Below are positions 8,642 to 16,750 of a DNA stretch of 64,000 bases, in pieces (positions within the stretch are counted from its first letter, which is position 1; every line of letters starts with the position of its first letter). A program made the translations under genes and the position numbers. Below the pieces are notes generated by a model, which saw only the letters and a program-made list of their open reading frames with translations, was not told the DNA's origin and did not search any database. The DNA is from Emcibacter sp. SYSU 3D8 (GTDB lineage: Bacteria > Pseudomonadota > Alphaproteobacteria > SMXS01): assembly GCF_039655875.1 (NCBI RefSeq), contig NZ_JBBYXK010000003.1, forward strand, positions 124,001 to 188,000. Direction: 5' to 3'.

Positions 8642-8890
8642 ATGAACGCCTTCGATTACCAGGTACCAGCTGAATTATTCCTGCGCGGCATTGGCGCGGG
8701 TGGCAAACGCCTCGTCTACAAGCGCTTTGTCTCGGCCGCCGCGGCAGTTCAGTTCGCGGTTGAAGGAGCAAGTGGCTTTGCGACGGCCACGCTCGAGGTC
8801 GACGGCGACCGCTTTGAGAAAGCCGATATCCGCCGGCTCTATGATGCCGACGATTACCCGCTGTCGCGAAACGTTCCGCTCGCCGCCTAG
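8642..8890 (+). CDS. conserved small hypothetical protein
   Basis: 82 aa, ATG preceded by AGGATACGG, 9 bp after the sigma-region-2-like gene, so translationally linked. It begins DYQVPAELFLRG and ends in LEVDGDRFEKADIRRLYDADDYPLSR, which I associate with short conserved proteins of rhizobia and relatives. No transmembrane segment, signal peptide or cysteine motif. Function unknown. If the EcfG-like promoter at 8268 is real, this gene would be stress-induced together with its upstream partner. Confidence 0.65.
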   Translation: MNAFDYQVPAELFLRGIGAGGKRLVYKRFVSAAAAVQFAVEGASGFATATLEVDGDRFEKADIRRLYDADDYPLSRNVPLAA

Positions 8891-9083
8891 GATCGGCTCA
8901 GGCCGTCACGCTCACCTCTACCGGCATCACCCTGAGGGCATTCGTCATGCCGATGACGCTTCCGGAGACGGGGATGGTTTGCCCGATGTGGCGCGTGACC
9001 GTCACCGGTGTCAGGTTGCGGCCGGCGACTGGGTGCCTTCGTCGTTACGGCTCTGGGTCGCCAGAGCGCCCGGAACGGTCAAT

Positions 9084-9185
9084 TCAGCACCGGAATAACA
9101 GAACGGCTTGCGCGAGCCGGTGCGGGGCCGGCTGGACTGCCTGATGGTACCGGTAAACGGTGCGATGCCGTATCGACTGCACCAT
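9084..9185 (-). pseudogene. transglutaminase N-terminal fragment
   Basis: A 33-codon frame with AAGGAGG about 11 nt before its ATG. It reads IRHRTVYRYHQAVQPAPHRL, the signature opening of bacterial transglutaminase-like N-terminal domains, and then stops. No catalytic core follows in any frame down to 8890. The surrounding 8891-9392 stretch (about 500 bp) holds no intact gene; other minus-strand frames give short, unassignable remnants. I read this as what is left of a deleted transglutaminase gene. Confidence 0.5.
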
Positions 9186-9300
9186 GACCGGACGCCCCTC
9201 CTTGCCGGATTTCCGCTCGTGCTGGCAGATCCGCATTGATGGCCGCGTACGCAACGGCGCAGGTCTGCCGGGCAGGCGGTGCCGTTCCTGCCACTGACCC

Positions 9301-9319
9301 ATTGCAAAATTCTTGCAAT
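9301..9319. promoter_or_regulatory. inverted repeat upstream of P450, operator candidate
   Basis: ATTGCAA-AATTC-TTGCAAT is a perfect 7-5-7 dyad about 75 bp before the P450 start at 9393. Symmetric sites of this size are typical for TetR- or MarR-type repressors, but no regulator gene is adjacent. Confidence 0.4.
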
Positions 9320-9392
9320 CCTGTTCACCTGCAAGCATGACTGTGGCAGGGCCGAATGGCCGCCACTTGGCCAGAAACGGGAGATTTTCGCC

Positions 9393-10700
9393 ATGGCACG
9401 CACGACGCCGCGCACCGAACCGAACCATATGAAATGTCCCGTGTCCGTGAGAGACGTGGACCTGTTCTCGCCGGGCGCGCAGGAACACTGGTACGAGGCC
9501 TATCCGATCCTGCACAGCGAGTCCCCGGTGCACCGCATTCCCGGCGAAGGCACCACGCCGAACCACGACGGCTTCATCCTCACCAAATACGAGGACATCT
9601 CGCTGGTGGTGAAGGATCCGGTGCGCTTTCCCGCCTTCCTGTCCGACAAGCCCAAGCCCAATCCCGATGGCTCGCAGCAACAGCTCAACGCCATGCAGGT
9701 GTCCATCCTCAGCCTGCGTCCCAGCATAGAGCTGTGGCGTGCGCACCGGCAGGAGCTGACCGATCCATGGGTTGGCCCGGGCGCCACCCGCAACACGGCG
9801 ATGATCACACGATTTACCGATGAGCTGATCGACAACTGGATCGACAACGGCAAGGTGGACTTCGTCAACGAGTTCGCCCGGCCGCTACCGCAGATGGTAA
9901 TGGCCGCCGTCCTCGGCTTTCCGCAGTCGGACCTGAAGAAGCTCGAGCGCTGGGGCACCGCCCAGGTCGCGGCGTTCGTCTATGGCCGCGGCCACCGCAA
10001 CCAGCTCACCCCCGAAGAGACCGCCGAGCAGTTCAGGATTCTCGACGGCTTCAAGGAATATGTCGCCGACTGGGTCGTGGAAAAGCGCAGCAATCCGCAG
10101 GACGACATGATCTCGTTCCTGACCCAGGTGACCTACAAGGCGCTGGATCGCAAGCTGACCGACGTCGAGATCAACGGCATCGTCTATGCCATGCTGATCG
10201 GCGGCCTGGAGACCACCCAGTATGCCATTGCCGAACAAGCCCAGCTCCTCTGCGAGGATCCGGATCTGTTCCAGACCATCAAGGCAGACCGCTCCAAGCT
10301 GCGCCCCTTTACCGAGGAAGGCATGCGTCTTCGGGCGCCGACGCAAGGTCTGTCGACCCGCTACACCATCCAGGACGAGGAGTTCCAGGGCGTGAAGGTG
10401 CCGAAAGGCTCCATTCTTCATATGCGCTGGGCTGCCGGCAATCTGGACCCGGACGAGTTCGAATGTCCGGCCGAGGTGATGCTCGACCGCAAGGGCGTCG
10501 GCCGGCACCTGACCTTCTCGCAGGGGCCCCGCATCTGTCCGGGTGCAGGTATCTCGCGGCTGGAACAGCAGATTGCCTGGGATCGCCTGCTCGATCGCAT
10601 CGACAGCCTGGAATATGACGAGGGCAACACGTTCCGGCACCAGCCGGGCATCATGATGGGGCTGCTCGAGCTGCATCTCAAGTTCACCAAGTCGGCCTAG
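9393..10700 (+). CDS. cytochrome P450
   Basis: 435 aa from the ATG at 9393 (GGGAGA upstream). All P450 landmarks are present: I-helix GGLETTQ near residue 270 (oxygen-activation groove), ExxR in EEGMRL, and the heme loop FSQGPRICPG with the thiolate Cys near 381. Soluble bacterial type with no membrane anchor; it needs ferredoxin and reductase partners that are not in the window. The SDR 10 bp downstream probably oxidises the hydroxylated product. Substrate unknown. A dyad at 9301-9319 may bind a regulator. Confidence 0.95.
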   Translation: MARTTPRTEPNHMKCPVSVRDVDLFSPGAQEHWYEAYPILHSESPVHRIPGEGTTPNHDGFILTKYEDISLVVKDPVRFPAFLSDKPKPNPDGSQQQLNAMQVSILSLRPSIELWRAHRQELTDPWVGPGATRNTAMITRFTDELIDNWIDNGKVDFVNEFARPLPQMVMAAVLGFPQSDLKKLERWGTAQVAAFVYGRGHRNQLTPEETAEQFRILDGFKEYVADWVVEKRSNPQDDMISFLTQVTYKALDRKLTDVEINGIVYAMLIGGLETTQYAIAEQAQLLCEDPDLFQTIKADRSKLRPFTEEGMRLRAPTQGLSTRYTIQDEEFQGVKVPKGSILHMRWAAGNLDPDEFECPAEVMLDRKGVGRHLTFSQGPRICPGAGISRLEQQIAWDRLLDRIDSLEYDEGNTFRHQPGIMMGLLELHLKFTKSA

Positions 10701-10710
10701 GGGCCGGACC

Positions 10711-11421
10711 GTGGCCGCGATTTCGCTGAACGGCGCAAGGGTGCTCGTCATCGGCGGCAGTTCGGGCTTTGGCGAGGCGACCGCCGCGCGAGCCGCCCGC
10801 GAAGGCGCCCACGTCACCATCGCCTCCCGATCCGAGGACAAGCTGCGCGCGGCGGCGGCGCGGATCGGCGATCAGTGCCAGACGGCCGTGGTCGATGTCC
10901 GCGATGGCGACGCCATTGCCGGCATGCTGGCGCGGCTGGGAACGCTTGATCACATCGTGTTGTCGGCCGGCGAGTTGCCGCCGCCCGGGCCGATGTCGCT
11001 CGAGCACATGCACGAACAGGCCAATGCGCGGTTCTGGAGCGTCATCCATGTGGCGCGTAACGCGCAGTTCGGACCCGGCGGCTCGCTGACACTGGTAACC
11101 GGCGCGGCCACGCTTCGACCGCCAAAGGGCATGGCCGCCCTGTCGGCAATCGGCGCGGCGGTGAATGCCCTGTCGCGCGGCCTGGCGCAGGATCTGGCGC
11201 CGGTGCGGGTCAATACGATCATTCCGGGCGCGGCCGACACGCCGCTGTGGGACACCATGCCAGCCGACAAGAAGGCCGATCGCATGGAGCAGATCGGCCG
11301 GGGATTGCCGGTTGGCAGGGTCGGCGAAGCCGATGACGTGGCGATGCAGATAATCGCCTGCATGGTGAACCCGTTCATGACCGGCAGCCTTGTGGTGCTG
11401 GATGGCGGCGGCTCCATCTGA
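10711..11421 (+). CDS. atypical SDR family protein lacking the YxxxK active site
   Basis: 236 aa, GTG start 10 bp after the P450. The N-terminal cofactor loop IGGSSGFGEA and the C-terminal GSLVVLDGGGSI are typical of the SDR fold. Where Tyr-xxx-Lys should be, after the strand ending LVTGAATLRPP, the sequence reads KGMAALSAIGAAVNAL with no Tyr or Lys. It belongs to the atypical SDRs that either use other residues or are catalytically impaired. Co-transcription with P450 suggests a role in handling the hydroxylated product. Confidence 0.85.
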   Translation: MAAISLNGARVLVIGGSSGFGEATAARAAREGAHVTIASRSEDKLRAAAARIGDQCQTAVVDVRDGDAIAGMLARLGTLDHIVLSAGELPPPGPMSLEHMHEQANARFWSVIHVARNAQFGPGGSLTLVTGAATLRPPKGMAALSAIGAAVNALSRGLAQDLAPVRVNTIIPGAADTPLWDTMPADKKADRMEQIGRGLPVGRVGEADDVAMQIIACMVNPFMTGSLVVLDGGGSI

Positions 11422-11423
11422 CG

Positions 11424-11448
11424 GGAACTTTCGCCTTCCGATGTTGTT
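11424..11448 (+). promoter_or_regulatory. EcfG-type promoter candidate for the 82-aa protein
   Basis: GGAAC (11424-11428), 16-nt spacer, TGTT (11445-11448), equivalent to GGAAC-N17-GTT. Transcription would start near 11456, which excludes upstream in-frame starts of the next gene and favours the ATG at 11501. Confidence 0.5.
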
Positions 11449-11500
11449 GACCATATGGGCCGAGATGCCTGTCGACACCCTTCAACAACACGCCGGCATC

Positions 11501-11749
11501 ATGAAAGTAAGGACAAGAGCAGCGGAATTCGTCACCCATTACGAAGGCAACTGGTGCTCGATCGGGGTGCACCGGGACGGCCGCGGACAGGTATTGCTGG
11601 CCTTTCCCGACCCGGATGGCCGGATCATCTCGGAAGCCGCCACGGTGCCGCAGGTGTGGGATTTCCTCGAGGGGGTCGAGCGGTTGGACCGCGAGGAACT
11701 CGACAGGTGGGTCATGGGGCATCTGCCGGGGAATGCCGAAAGAGGCTGA
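11501..11749 (+). CDS. hypothetical protein, stress-regulon candidate
   Basis: 82 aa from the ATG at 11501, chosen because the EcfG-type promoter at 11424-11448 would begin transcription near 11456; no clear ribosome site is seen. The sequence (HYEGNWCSIGVHRDGRGQVL, then PQVWDFLEGVERLDREELDRW) suggests a short beta-rich half and a helical half. No known domain recognised. It precedes the hybrid kinase by 144 bp on the same strand. Function unknown. Confidence 0.5.
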   Translation: MKVRTRAAEFVTHYEGNWCSIGVHRDGRGQVLLAFPDPDGRIISEAATVPQVWDFLEGVERLDREELDRWVMGHLPGNAERG

Positions 11750-11893
11750 CGCCCTGCCTGTGCCAGTGTTTCGGCACATCGGATGCGATAGCATCGAACG
11801 GCAGTGATGGCTGCGGTAGCAGGTGCAGGCGCGCCGCTCAGGGGAAGAGGACACAGTCTTGCATTGCGCCGGGGATGAGGTTGCGGCCGATCT

Positions 11894-13741
11894 ATGAGAA
11901 GCATTTTCCCGCTGATCATCGGATTTATGATGCTTGTGCTCGTGGTCCTGGCGACCGGAGCGCTCGTGCGCGCGCACGAGGACATGAACGAGAAGGTCCG
12001 TGGCTCGCTGGAGATTGAAAACGGCCTCTGGCAGCTGCTGTCGGCGCTGCAGGATGCCGAAACGGGCCAGCGCGGCTATCTGCTTACGGGCGACCCGCAA
12101 TATCTTGACGCTTACAACAACGGCGCGCCGCATATCCCGGAGCGCCTTGAATATCTGCGCCGGGCGACGGCAGGAAACGCGGCGCACCAGCAGGCGCTCG
12201 ACGCGCTCGCAGGGGTCATGGAGCGGCGGCTGGTCATCATTGATAACGGCATCGCCCTTTATGCAGCCGGCAGGATCGATGAGGCCACATCAATTATCGG
12301 CAGCGACGAGGGCAAGCGGCTGATGGACCGGGCGCGGTCCATCGTCGCGGTCATGCGGTCCGGCGAGGACCAGTATCTGGACGCCTTGAAGGACAATACC
12401 CGCCGCGCCGTCCGACGCCTCGAGATGGCGATTGTCGCCGCGATTGTGGCGGTGATCCTGCTTGCGGCCTATGCGGTGTTTGACGCCTATCGGCGAAGCG
12501 CCGGTCTGGTGCGGACCCGCAACGAACTGCGGGTGGTCAACAGCCAGCTGGTGCAGGAGGCGAAAACCCGGGCGGCGGTCGAGGAACAGTTGCGCCAGTC
12601 GCAGAAGATGGAGGCCATGGGGCAACTCACCGGCGGTCTCGCGCACGACTTCAACAATATGCTGGCGGTGATCGTCGGTAACCTGAATCTGCTGTCGCGG
12701 CGGCTGGCCAGGGGCGAAACTGATGTGGAGCGCTATATCGCCCAGGCCATGGACGGCACCGAACGCGCCACGACACTGACGCACCGCCTGCTGGCATTCG
12801 CACGCAAGCAGCCGCTGTCGCCGGAGCCTATCGAGATCAACCGGCTGGTCGCCAGCATGTCGGACATGCTGAACCGGACATTGGGTGAGACCATCCGGGT
12901 CGAAACGGTCCTCGCTGGCGGGCTCTGGACCGTGAACGTGGATCCGGGGCAGCTGGAGAACGCCATTCTGAACCTCTCGGTGAATGCCCGTGACGCCATG
13001 TCCGGCGGTGGCAGGCTCACCATCGAAACCGCCAACGCCCATCTGGATGACATGTACGCCGCAAACCATGTAGGCGTGCCGGCGGGCCAGTATGTGCTGG
13101 TAGCGGTCTCGGACACCGGCACCGGTATGCCGGAAGAGGTGGTCGCCAAGGCATTCGAGCCGTTCTTCACCACCAAGGAGGCCGGCAAGGGCACGGGGCT
13201 GGGCCTTTCGCAGGTCCACGGCTTCGTCTACCAGTCGGGCGGTCACGTGAAGATCTATTCCGAACCGGGTTCCGGCTCGTCGGTGAAAATCTACCTGCCG
13301 CGGCACCATGGTGCCGCAACCACGGCGCAGCCCGATGCCGACATGGCGCCGCCGCCCCAGGGCGCGCCCCATCAGGTGATTCTGGTCGTGGAGGACGACG
13401 ACCGGGTTCGGCAGATGTCGGTCGATGCGCTGCGCGACCTGGGCTACACGGTCATCCATGCCAATGGTGCAGAAGCGGCGTTGAGGCTGCTCGACGAACA
13501 CCCGGAGGTCACGCTCCTGTTTACCGACATCGTCATGCCCGACGTCAATGGACGGGAACTGGCCGACCGGGCGCTGGAGCGTCGGCCGGGACTTAAGGTA
13601 TTGTTCACCACCGGCTACACCCGCAATGCGGTCGTACACAACGGCGTGGTCGATCCGGGCGTGCAACTGATCGGGAAACCGTTCACGCTGTATCAGCTGG
13701 CGCACAAGGTCCACGAGGCCATTCATGCCGGACCAGACTGA
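11894..13741 (+). CDS. hybrid sensor histidine kinase with CHASE3 and receiver domains
   Basis: 615 aa. Transmembrane helix 1 (about 5-27), an extracytoplasmic CHASE3 sensor with the signature ETGQRGYLLTGDPQYL, helix 2 (about 178-198), HisKA with phospho-acceptor His near 250 (LAHDFNN), HATPase with N, G1 (DTGTGMP) and G2 (GKGTGLGLSQV) boxes, and a C-terminal receiver with Asp near 544 (TDIVMPDVNG). A complete membrane sensor kinase. No cognate output regulator is fused; the stress sigma gene follows 84 bp downstream, but classical hybrid kinases of this type usually signal elsewhere, so a link with the GSR is only suggested by position. Confidence 0.93.
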   Translation: MRSIFPLIIGFMMLVLVVLATGALVRAHEDMNEKVRGSLEIENGLWQLLSALQDAETGQRGYLLTGDPQYLDAYNNGAPHIPERLEYLRRATAGNAAHQQALDALAGVMERRLVIIDNGIALYAAGRIDEATSIIGSDEGKRLMDRARSIVAVMRSGEDQYLDALKDNTRRAVRRLEMAIVAAIVAVILLAAYAVFDAYRRSAGLVRTRNELRVVNSQLVQEAKTRAAVEEQLRQSQKMEAMGQLTGGLAHDFNNMLAVIVGNLNLLSRRLARGETDVERYIAQAMDGTERATTLTHRLLAFARKQPLSPEPIEINRLVASMSDMLNRTLGETIRVETVLAGGLWTVNVDPGQLENAILNLSVNARDAMSGGGRLTIETANAHLDDMYAANHVGVPAGQYVLVAVSDTGTGMPEEVVAKAFEPFFTTKEAGKGTGLGLSQVHGFVYQSGGHVKIYSEPGSGSSVKIYLPRHHGAATTAQPDADMAPPPQGAPHQVILVVEDDDRVRQMSVDALRDLGYTVIHANGAEAALRLLDEHPEVTLLFTDIVMPDVNGRELADRALERRPGLKVLFTTGYTRNAVVHNGVVDPGVQLIGKPFTLYQLAHKVHEAIHAGPD

Positions 13742-13825
13742 CGCTGGGTCGGCTGGACATTGGACGCGCATGATGGTTCCTACGCGGCGGTACGAGTAGA
13801 GTCCGATAACAACGATGTCAGGCCC

Positions 13826-14353
13826 GTGAGCGAAGACACAGAGTCCGAAATCGGCGAATCGCTGTCTGACGCCGAGTTCGCCCGCGAGCTGGAAGCGGTG
13901 CTGCCGTCGCTTCGTGCGTTCGGCCGCAGCCTCAGCGGCACGCGTGACCGGGCCGATGATCTGGTGCAGGAAACGCTGATGAAGGCATGGGCTGCGCGCA
14001 CCCGTTTCCGGGCCGGCACTAGCTTTCGGGCCTGGACATTCGTGATCCTGCGCAATGCCTTCCTGTCCGACCGGCGGCGGCTTTCGACCACCATGGAGAC
14101 TGGCGGCGAGATTGCCGATTCGGCCATGTCGACGCCGGCCTCGCAGGATCAGGGGCTGATGCTCGACGACCTGCAGCGCGCGCTGATGCAACTTCCCGAC
14201 GCCTGGCGCGAGGCCGTGGTGCTGGTGGGGGCGGGCGGCATGTCCTATCAGGAAGCCTCGGAAATCTGCGGCTGTCCCATCGGCACGATCAGGAGCCGGG
14301 TCGCACGCGGCCGGGCCGAATTGGGCCGCCTCATGAATGGCCCCGCCGAGTAG
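13826..14353 (+). CDS. ecfG: EcfG-type (ECF15) RNA polymerase sigma factor
   Basis: 175 aa from the GTG at 13826; the frame opens earlier at a TTG (13760, 197 aa) and neither start has a strong ribosome site. Region 2 reads LPSLRAFGRSLSGTRDRADD with LVQETLMKAW, and region 4 reads LMQLPDAWREAVVLVGAGGMSYQEA with EICGCPIGTIRSRVARGRAEL, which is the EcfG pattern. It would direct the general stress response from GGAAC/GTT promoters and be held by NepR. Unlike the usual nepR-ecfG operon, nepR is 2 kb away on the other strand, so this could also be an EcfG paralogue. No EcfG-type promoter was seen before it. Confidence 0.85.
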   Translation: MSEDTESEIGESLSDAEFARELEAVLPSLRAFGRSLSGTRDRADDLVQETLMKAWAARTRFRAGTSFRAWTFVILRNAFLSDRRRLSTTMETGGEIADSAMSTPASQDQGLMLDDLQRALMQLPDAWREAVVLVGAGGMSYQEASEICGCPIGTIRSRVARGRAELGRLMNGPAE

Positions 14354-14380
14354 CGGGACGGCCATGCCTGCATTTTTTCG

Positions 14381-14405
14381 GGAACCGATTGTCAGGTGGT
14401 GAGTT
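14381..14405 (+). promoter_or_regulatory. EcfG-type promoter candidate for the response regulator
   Basis: GGAAC (14381-14385), 16-nt spacer, AGTT (14402-14405). It lies 28 bp after the sigma gene and about 108 bp before the response regulator start at 14513. A GCCCGC/GCGGGC hairpin (14453-14473) lies in the predicted leader. Confidence 0.5.
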
Positions 14406-14512
14406 ACCGCCAACGAGTTCTTGGTCTAGGGTAGTTTGCTGGGCCTCTTGAGGCCCGCGCGGCTTTTGCGGGCGGTTCCGTCCGATTACGGTAATGAGTT
14501 GGGGATTGATTG

Positions 14513-14875
14513 ATGCGCGAAACCAGCATTCTCCTGGTCGAGGATGATCCGGCAATCTCGATGATCGTCGAGGAGATGATGATCGATCTGGGGATGTCGA
14601 ACGTTACCACGGCGGGGCGGCTTCCTGCCGCTGTCGAGGCGGCGAGCAGCGGCGGTTTCGATTGCGCCATCGTCGATCTCAAGCTGCATGGCCAGGATAC
14701 CTTCGAAGTGGCGCGCATCCTCACCAAGCGCAACATTCCGTTCGCGTTCTTTACCGGCTATTCGGCCGACACCCTTCGCGAATACGCCGAACAGCCCGTG
14801 CTTCCCAAGCCGTTCGCCGAATCGGACCTGAAAGCCATCCTTGATCACCTCCTGAAGGTACCGGGCGGCGCCTGA
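14513..14875 (+). CDS. single-domain response regulator, FAT GUY type
   Basis: 120 aa, ATG preceded by GGGGA. A lone receiver: acidic pair in VEDDP, phospho-acceptor Asp near residue 54 (AIVDLKLHG), Lys near 98 (LPKPF). The segment PFAFFTGYSAD is the FAT GUY variation of the beta4-alpha4 region. Family members such as SdrG of Sphingomonas act with HWE/HisKA_2 kinases in the general stress phosphorelay. The position between the EcfG-type sigma and the HWE kinase fits that role. It has its own EcfG-type promoter candidate. Confidence 0.9.
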   Translation: MRETSILLVEDDPAISMIVEEMMIDLGMSNVTTAGRLPAAVEAASSGGFDCAIVDLKLHGQDTFEVARILTKRNIPFAFFTGYSADTLREYAEQPVLPKPFAESDLKAILDHLLKVPGGA

Positions 14876-14907
14876 CGCGCCCGATGCCGGAAAATCCGCA
14901 CTGTCCG

Positions 14908-14932
14908 GGAACTTCGGCGGCGCGGACCGGTT
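14908..14932 (+). promoter_or_regulatory. EcfG-type promoter candidate for the HWE kinase
   Basis: GGAAC (14908-14912), 16-nt spacer, GGTT (14929-14932), about 118 bp before the kinase start at 15050. The -10 is the same GGTT as in the candidate upstream of the DJ-1/PfpI gene at 60181. Confidence 0.5.
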
Positions 14933-15049
14933 GTATAATGGCAGGCACCGTATCCGCGGAGCGGCGGGTATGGGATGGCGGCACGATTTCCGAGGCCCTT
15001 GATGGTCAACCCGCTGCGTCCCTGGGAAAGACGCCGGAATAGGATTGCA

Positions 15050-16492
15050 ATGAACGCCGCCTTTTTGGAGGCACAGAATGGGCACGTGATGAACCAGGCC
15101 AACGGGGGAGATTTGCTTATTCTTGCAGACGCGCTGCGACTGCTGCCGACGCCTGCCTGCATCCTGGATGCTGCAGGCCGGATTGTGGGCTGCAATGCCA
15201 AGGCAACGGGCGTGTGGGGCCGCGAGCCCGGGCCGGAAGATACGTGGGCCAGCATGGCCGGCAACGACGGCTCCGGGCGGCAGTTCCAGGCCCTCCTGGA
15301 GTCTGGCCAGGCCCAGACAAATGCGGCGCTGACCCTGTGCCCCTCGCCCGAAACACGCCTGGACGTGCTGGCCAACGCCGAGCCGGTGTGGGACGAAGGC
15401 GAATATGTCGGCACGGTTGTGACCTTCCAGTCCCGTCCTGAATCGTCCGGCACGACCACCCGTTTCTGGGACATGCTCGACGTCTTGCCGGCGGCAATCT
15501 GCGTCGCCGATCCCGAGGGACGCCTTACCTATTTCAACCAGGCGGCGGCCGACCTCTGGGGCGCCGTACCGGAAGAGGGCAGCAGCCTCTGGAGCGCTCC
15601 CTGGAGAGTCTACGGCAGCGACGGATCGGTGCTGCCCCACGATGAAACGCCCATGGCCATTGCGATCCGCGAGCGTCGGCCGGTACGGGGGGTTGAGTTG
15701 ACCCTGGAGCGTCCGGACGGTTCCCGGGTCGCGATCCTGCCCCATCCGACGCCGCTTTATGACGCAACCGGCCGGTTCATCGGCGCGGTGAACATGATGG
15801 CCGATATTACCCATCAGAAAGTGGCCGAGGATCGCCACATCCTGTTTGCGCGCGAGCTCAATCACCGGGTGAAAAATGCGCTGGCGACCGTCTATGCCAT
15901 TGCCATGCAAACCCTGCGCTATACGGATTCGCTGGAATCGTTCCGCGAGTCGTTCAGCAGCCGTCTGCTCGCGCTGAGCCGCGCGCATGATCTGCTGGTA
16001 CGGTGCCAGTGGCAGGAGACGCCGCTCAAGATCATCCTCGCCGAAGCGCTCTCGGCCTTCGGCTCATCGCGGCTCGATGTGGAGGGTGACGACGCCGATT
16101 TCGGGCCGCGTGCCACGCTGACGCTGGCGATGACGTTCCATGAACTGGTCACCAATGCAGCCCGCTTCGGCGCCCTGGCTGAAGGCGAGGGTTTCGTCGA
16201 AATACGCTGGCGGGTTGTCCGCGACGAGGACGGCGAGCGCATGGTCGCGCTGACCTGGCGCGAGACCGGCGGCCCCAGGGTCGAGGCGCCCGTCGAATCC
16301 GGCTTTGGTTCCCGCCTGATCAATCACAATTTGATGGCGCTTGGCGGCTCGATCGAGATGGATTATGCGGCCGAGGGGCTACGCTGCGAGATGAAATTTC
16401 CGGTAATCAACGAGGCGCCGGCTACTTCTTCGGCGGCTCGTCCTTCAGGCGAGACAGCAGGTCCAGCATCTCCTGGGGAACTGGTTCGTTGA
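15050..16492 (+). CDS. HWE-family sensor histidine kinase with PAS domains
   Basis: 480 aa from the ATG at 15050 (AGGA five bases upstream). No transmembrane segment. Two PAS-like regions: one with LLPTPACILDAAGRIVGCN, and one from about residue 145 (DVLPAAICVADPEGRLTYFN). The phospho-acceptor is in NHRVKN (His near 271). The N-box His (FHELVTNAARFGA, near 364) and Trp-x-Glu (WRE, near 403) define the HWE subfamily; GFGSRLI is the G box. Such kinases phosphorylate PhyR or FAT GUY regulators. The last 23 codons overlap nepR on the opposite strand and read like unconstrained tail. Confidence 0.93.
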   Translation: MNAAFLEAQNGHVMNQANGGDLLILADALRLLPTPACILDAAGRIVGCNAKATGVWGREPGPEDTWASMAGNDGSGRQFQALLESGQAQTNAALTLCPSPETRLDVLANAEPVWDEGEYVGTVVTFQSRPESSGTTTRFWDMLDVLPAAICVADPEGRLTYFNQAAADLWGAVPEEGSSLWSAPWRVYGSDGSVLPHDETPMAIAIRERRPVRGVELTLERPDGSRVAILPHPTPLYDATGRFIGAVNMMADITHQKVAEDRHILFARELNHRVKNALATVYAIAMQTLRYTDSLESFRESFSSRLLALSRAHDLLVRCQWQETPLKIILAEALSAFGSSRLDVEGDDADFGPRATLTLAMTFHELVTNAARFGALAEGEGFVEIRWRVVRDEDGERMVALTWRETGGPRVEAPVESGFGSRLINHNLMALGGSIEMDYAAEGLRCEMKFPVINEAPATSSAARPSGETAGPASPGELVR

Positions 16493-16586
16493 CAACTTCG
16501 TCATACAATCGCCGGAGATTGTCGCCCAAGCGCTTGCGTTGCTCGGGCTTCTTGATCCCGGAGTCTTTGCCTTGCGTCACGTTCAC
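16422..16586 (-). CDS. nepR: NepR anti-sigma factor
   Basis: 54 aa from the GTG at 16586; a second GTG at 16580 with AGGGCAGG upstream may be the true start. The core LGDNLRRLYDEVVNEPVPQE with MLDLLSRL is the diagnostic NepR motif: helix 1 and helix 2 that clamp EcfG regions 2 and 4 or the sigma-like domain of PhyR-P. The gene is divergent from phyR, as usual, but not followed by ecfG. Its 3' end overlaps the HWE kinase gene tail-to-tail by 71 bp (16422-16492). Two promoter candidates lie upstream, one sigma70-like and one EcfG-type. Confidence 0.92.
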   Translation of the reverse strand: MNVTQGKDSGIKKPEQRKRLGDNLRRLYDEVVNEPVPQEMLDLLSRLKDEPPKK

Positions 16587-16627
16587 CTGCCCTGTCAGTG
16601 CCCGAATGCCCGTTCTAGATTCATCCG

Positions 16628-16657
16628 ATTATCAGCCCTTCGGCGAAAACGGGTCAA
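16628..16657 (-). promoter_or_regulatory. sigma70-like promoter for nepR
   Basis: On the minus strand TTGACC (16657-16652), an 18-nt spacer and GATAAT (16633-16628), with one mismatch in each hexamer. Transcription would begin about 35-40 nt before the nepR start. It could give the basal NepR level needed to keep the sigma factor silent. Confidence 0.5.
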
Positions 16658-16724
16658 TGACTGAACGCTTGCATCCCCACGACTCAAGGTTTTCACTCGA
16701 TGTGAAGCCTCGTGTCGCTACTAC

Positions 16725-16749
16725 AACTCGAAAACACACGGAGAGTTCC
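16725..16749 (-). promoter_or_regulatory. EcfG-type promoter candidate for nepR, overlapping the phyR ribosome site
   Basis: On the minus strand GGAAC (16749-16745), a 16-nt spacer and AGTT (16728-16725), identical in form to the candidate at 14381. The -35 element is the complement of the bases just before the phyR ATG, between its Shine-Dalgarno and start codon. It would create stress-dependent negative feedback through NepR. Confidence 0.45.
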
Positions 16750-16750
16750 C

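Noticed and set aside
12290-14413. A 707-codon minus-strand frame opposite the hybrid kinase and sigma genes
   Set aside because: His-, Arg- and Gln-rich antisense of well-supported genes; no recognisable motif.
16477-16502. GGAAC-N17-CGTC as an EcfG promoter for phyR
   Set aside because: It lies inside nepR, about 250 bp before phyR, and lacks the final T of the -10. Too weak and too far.
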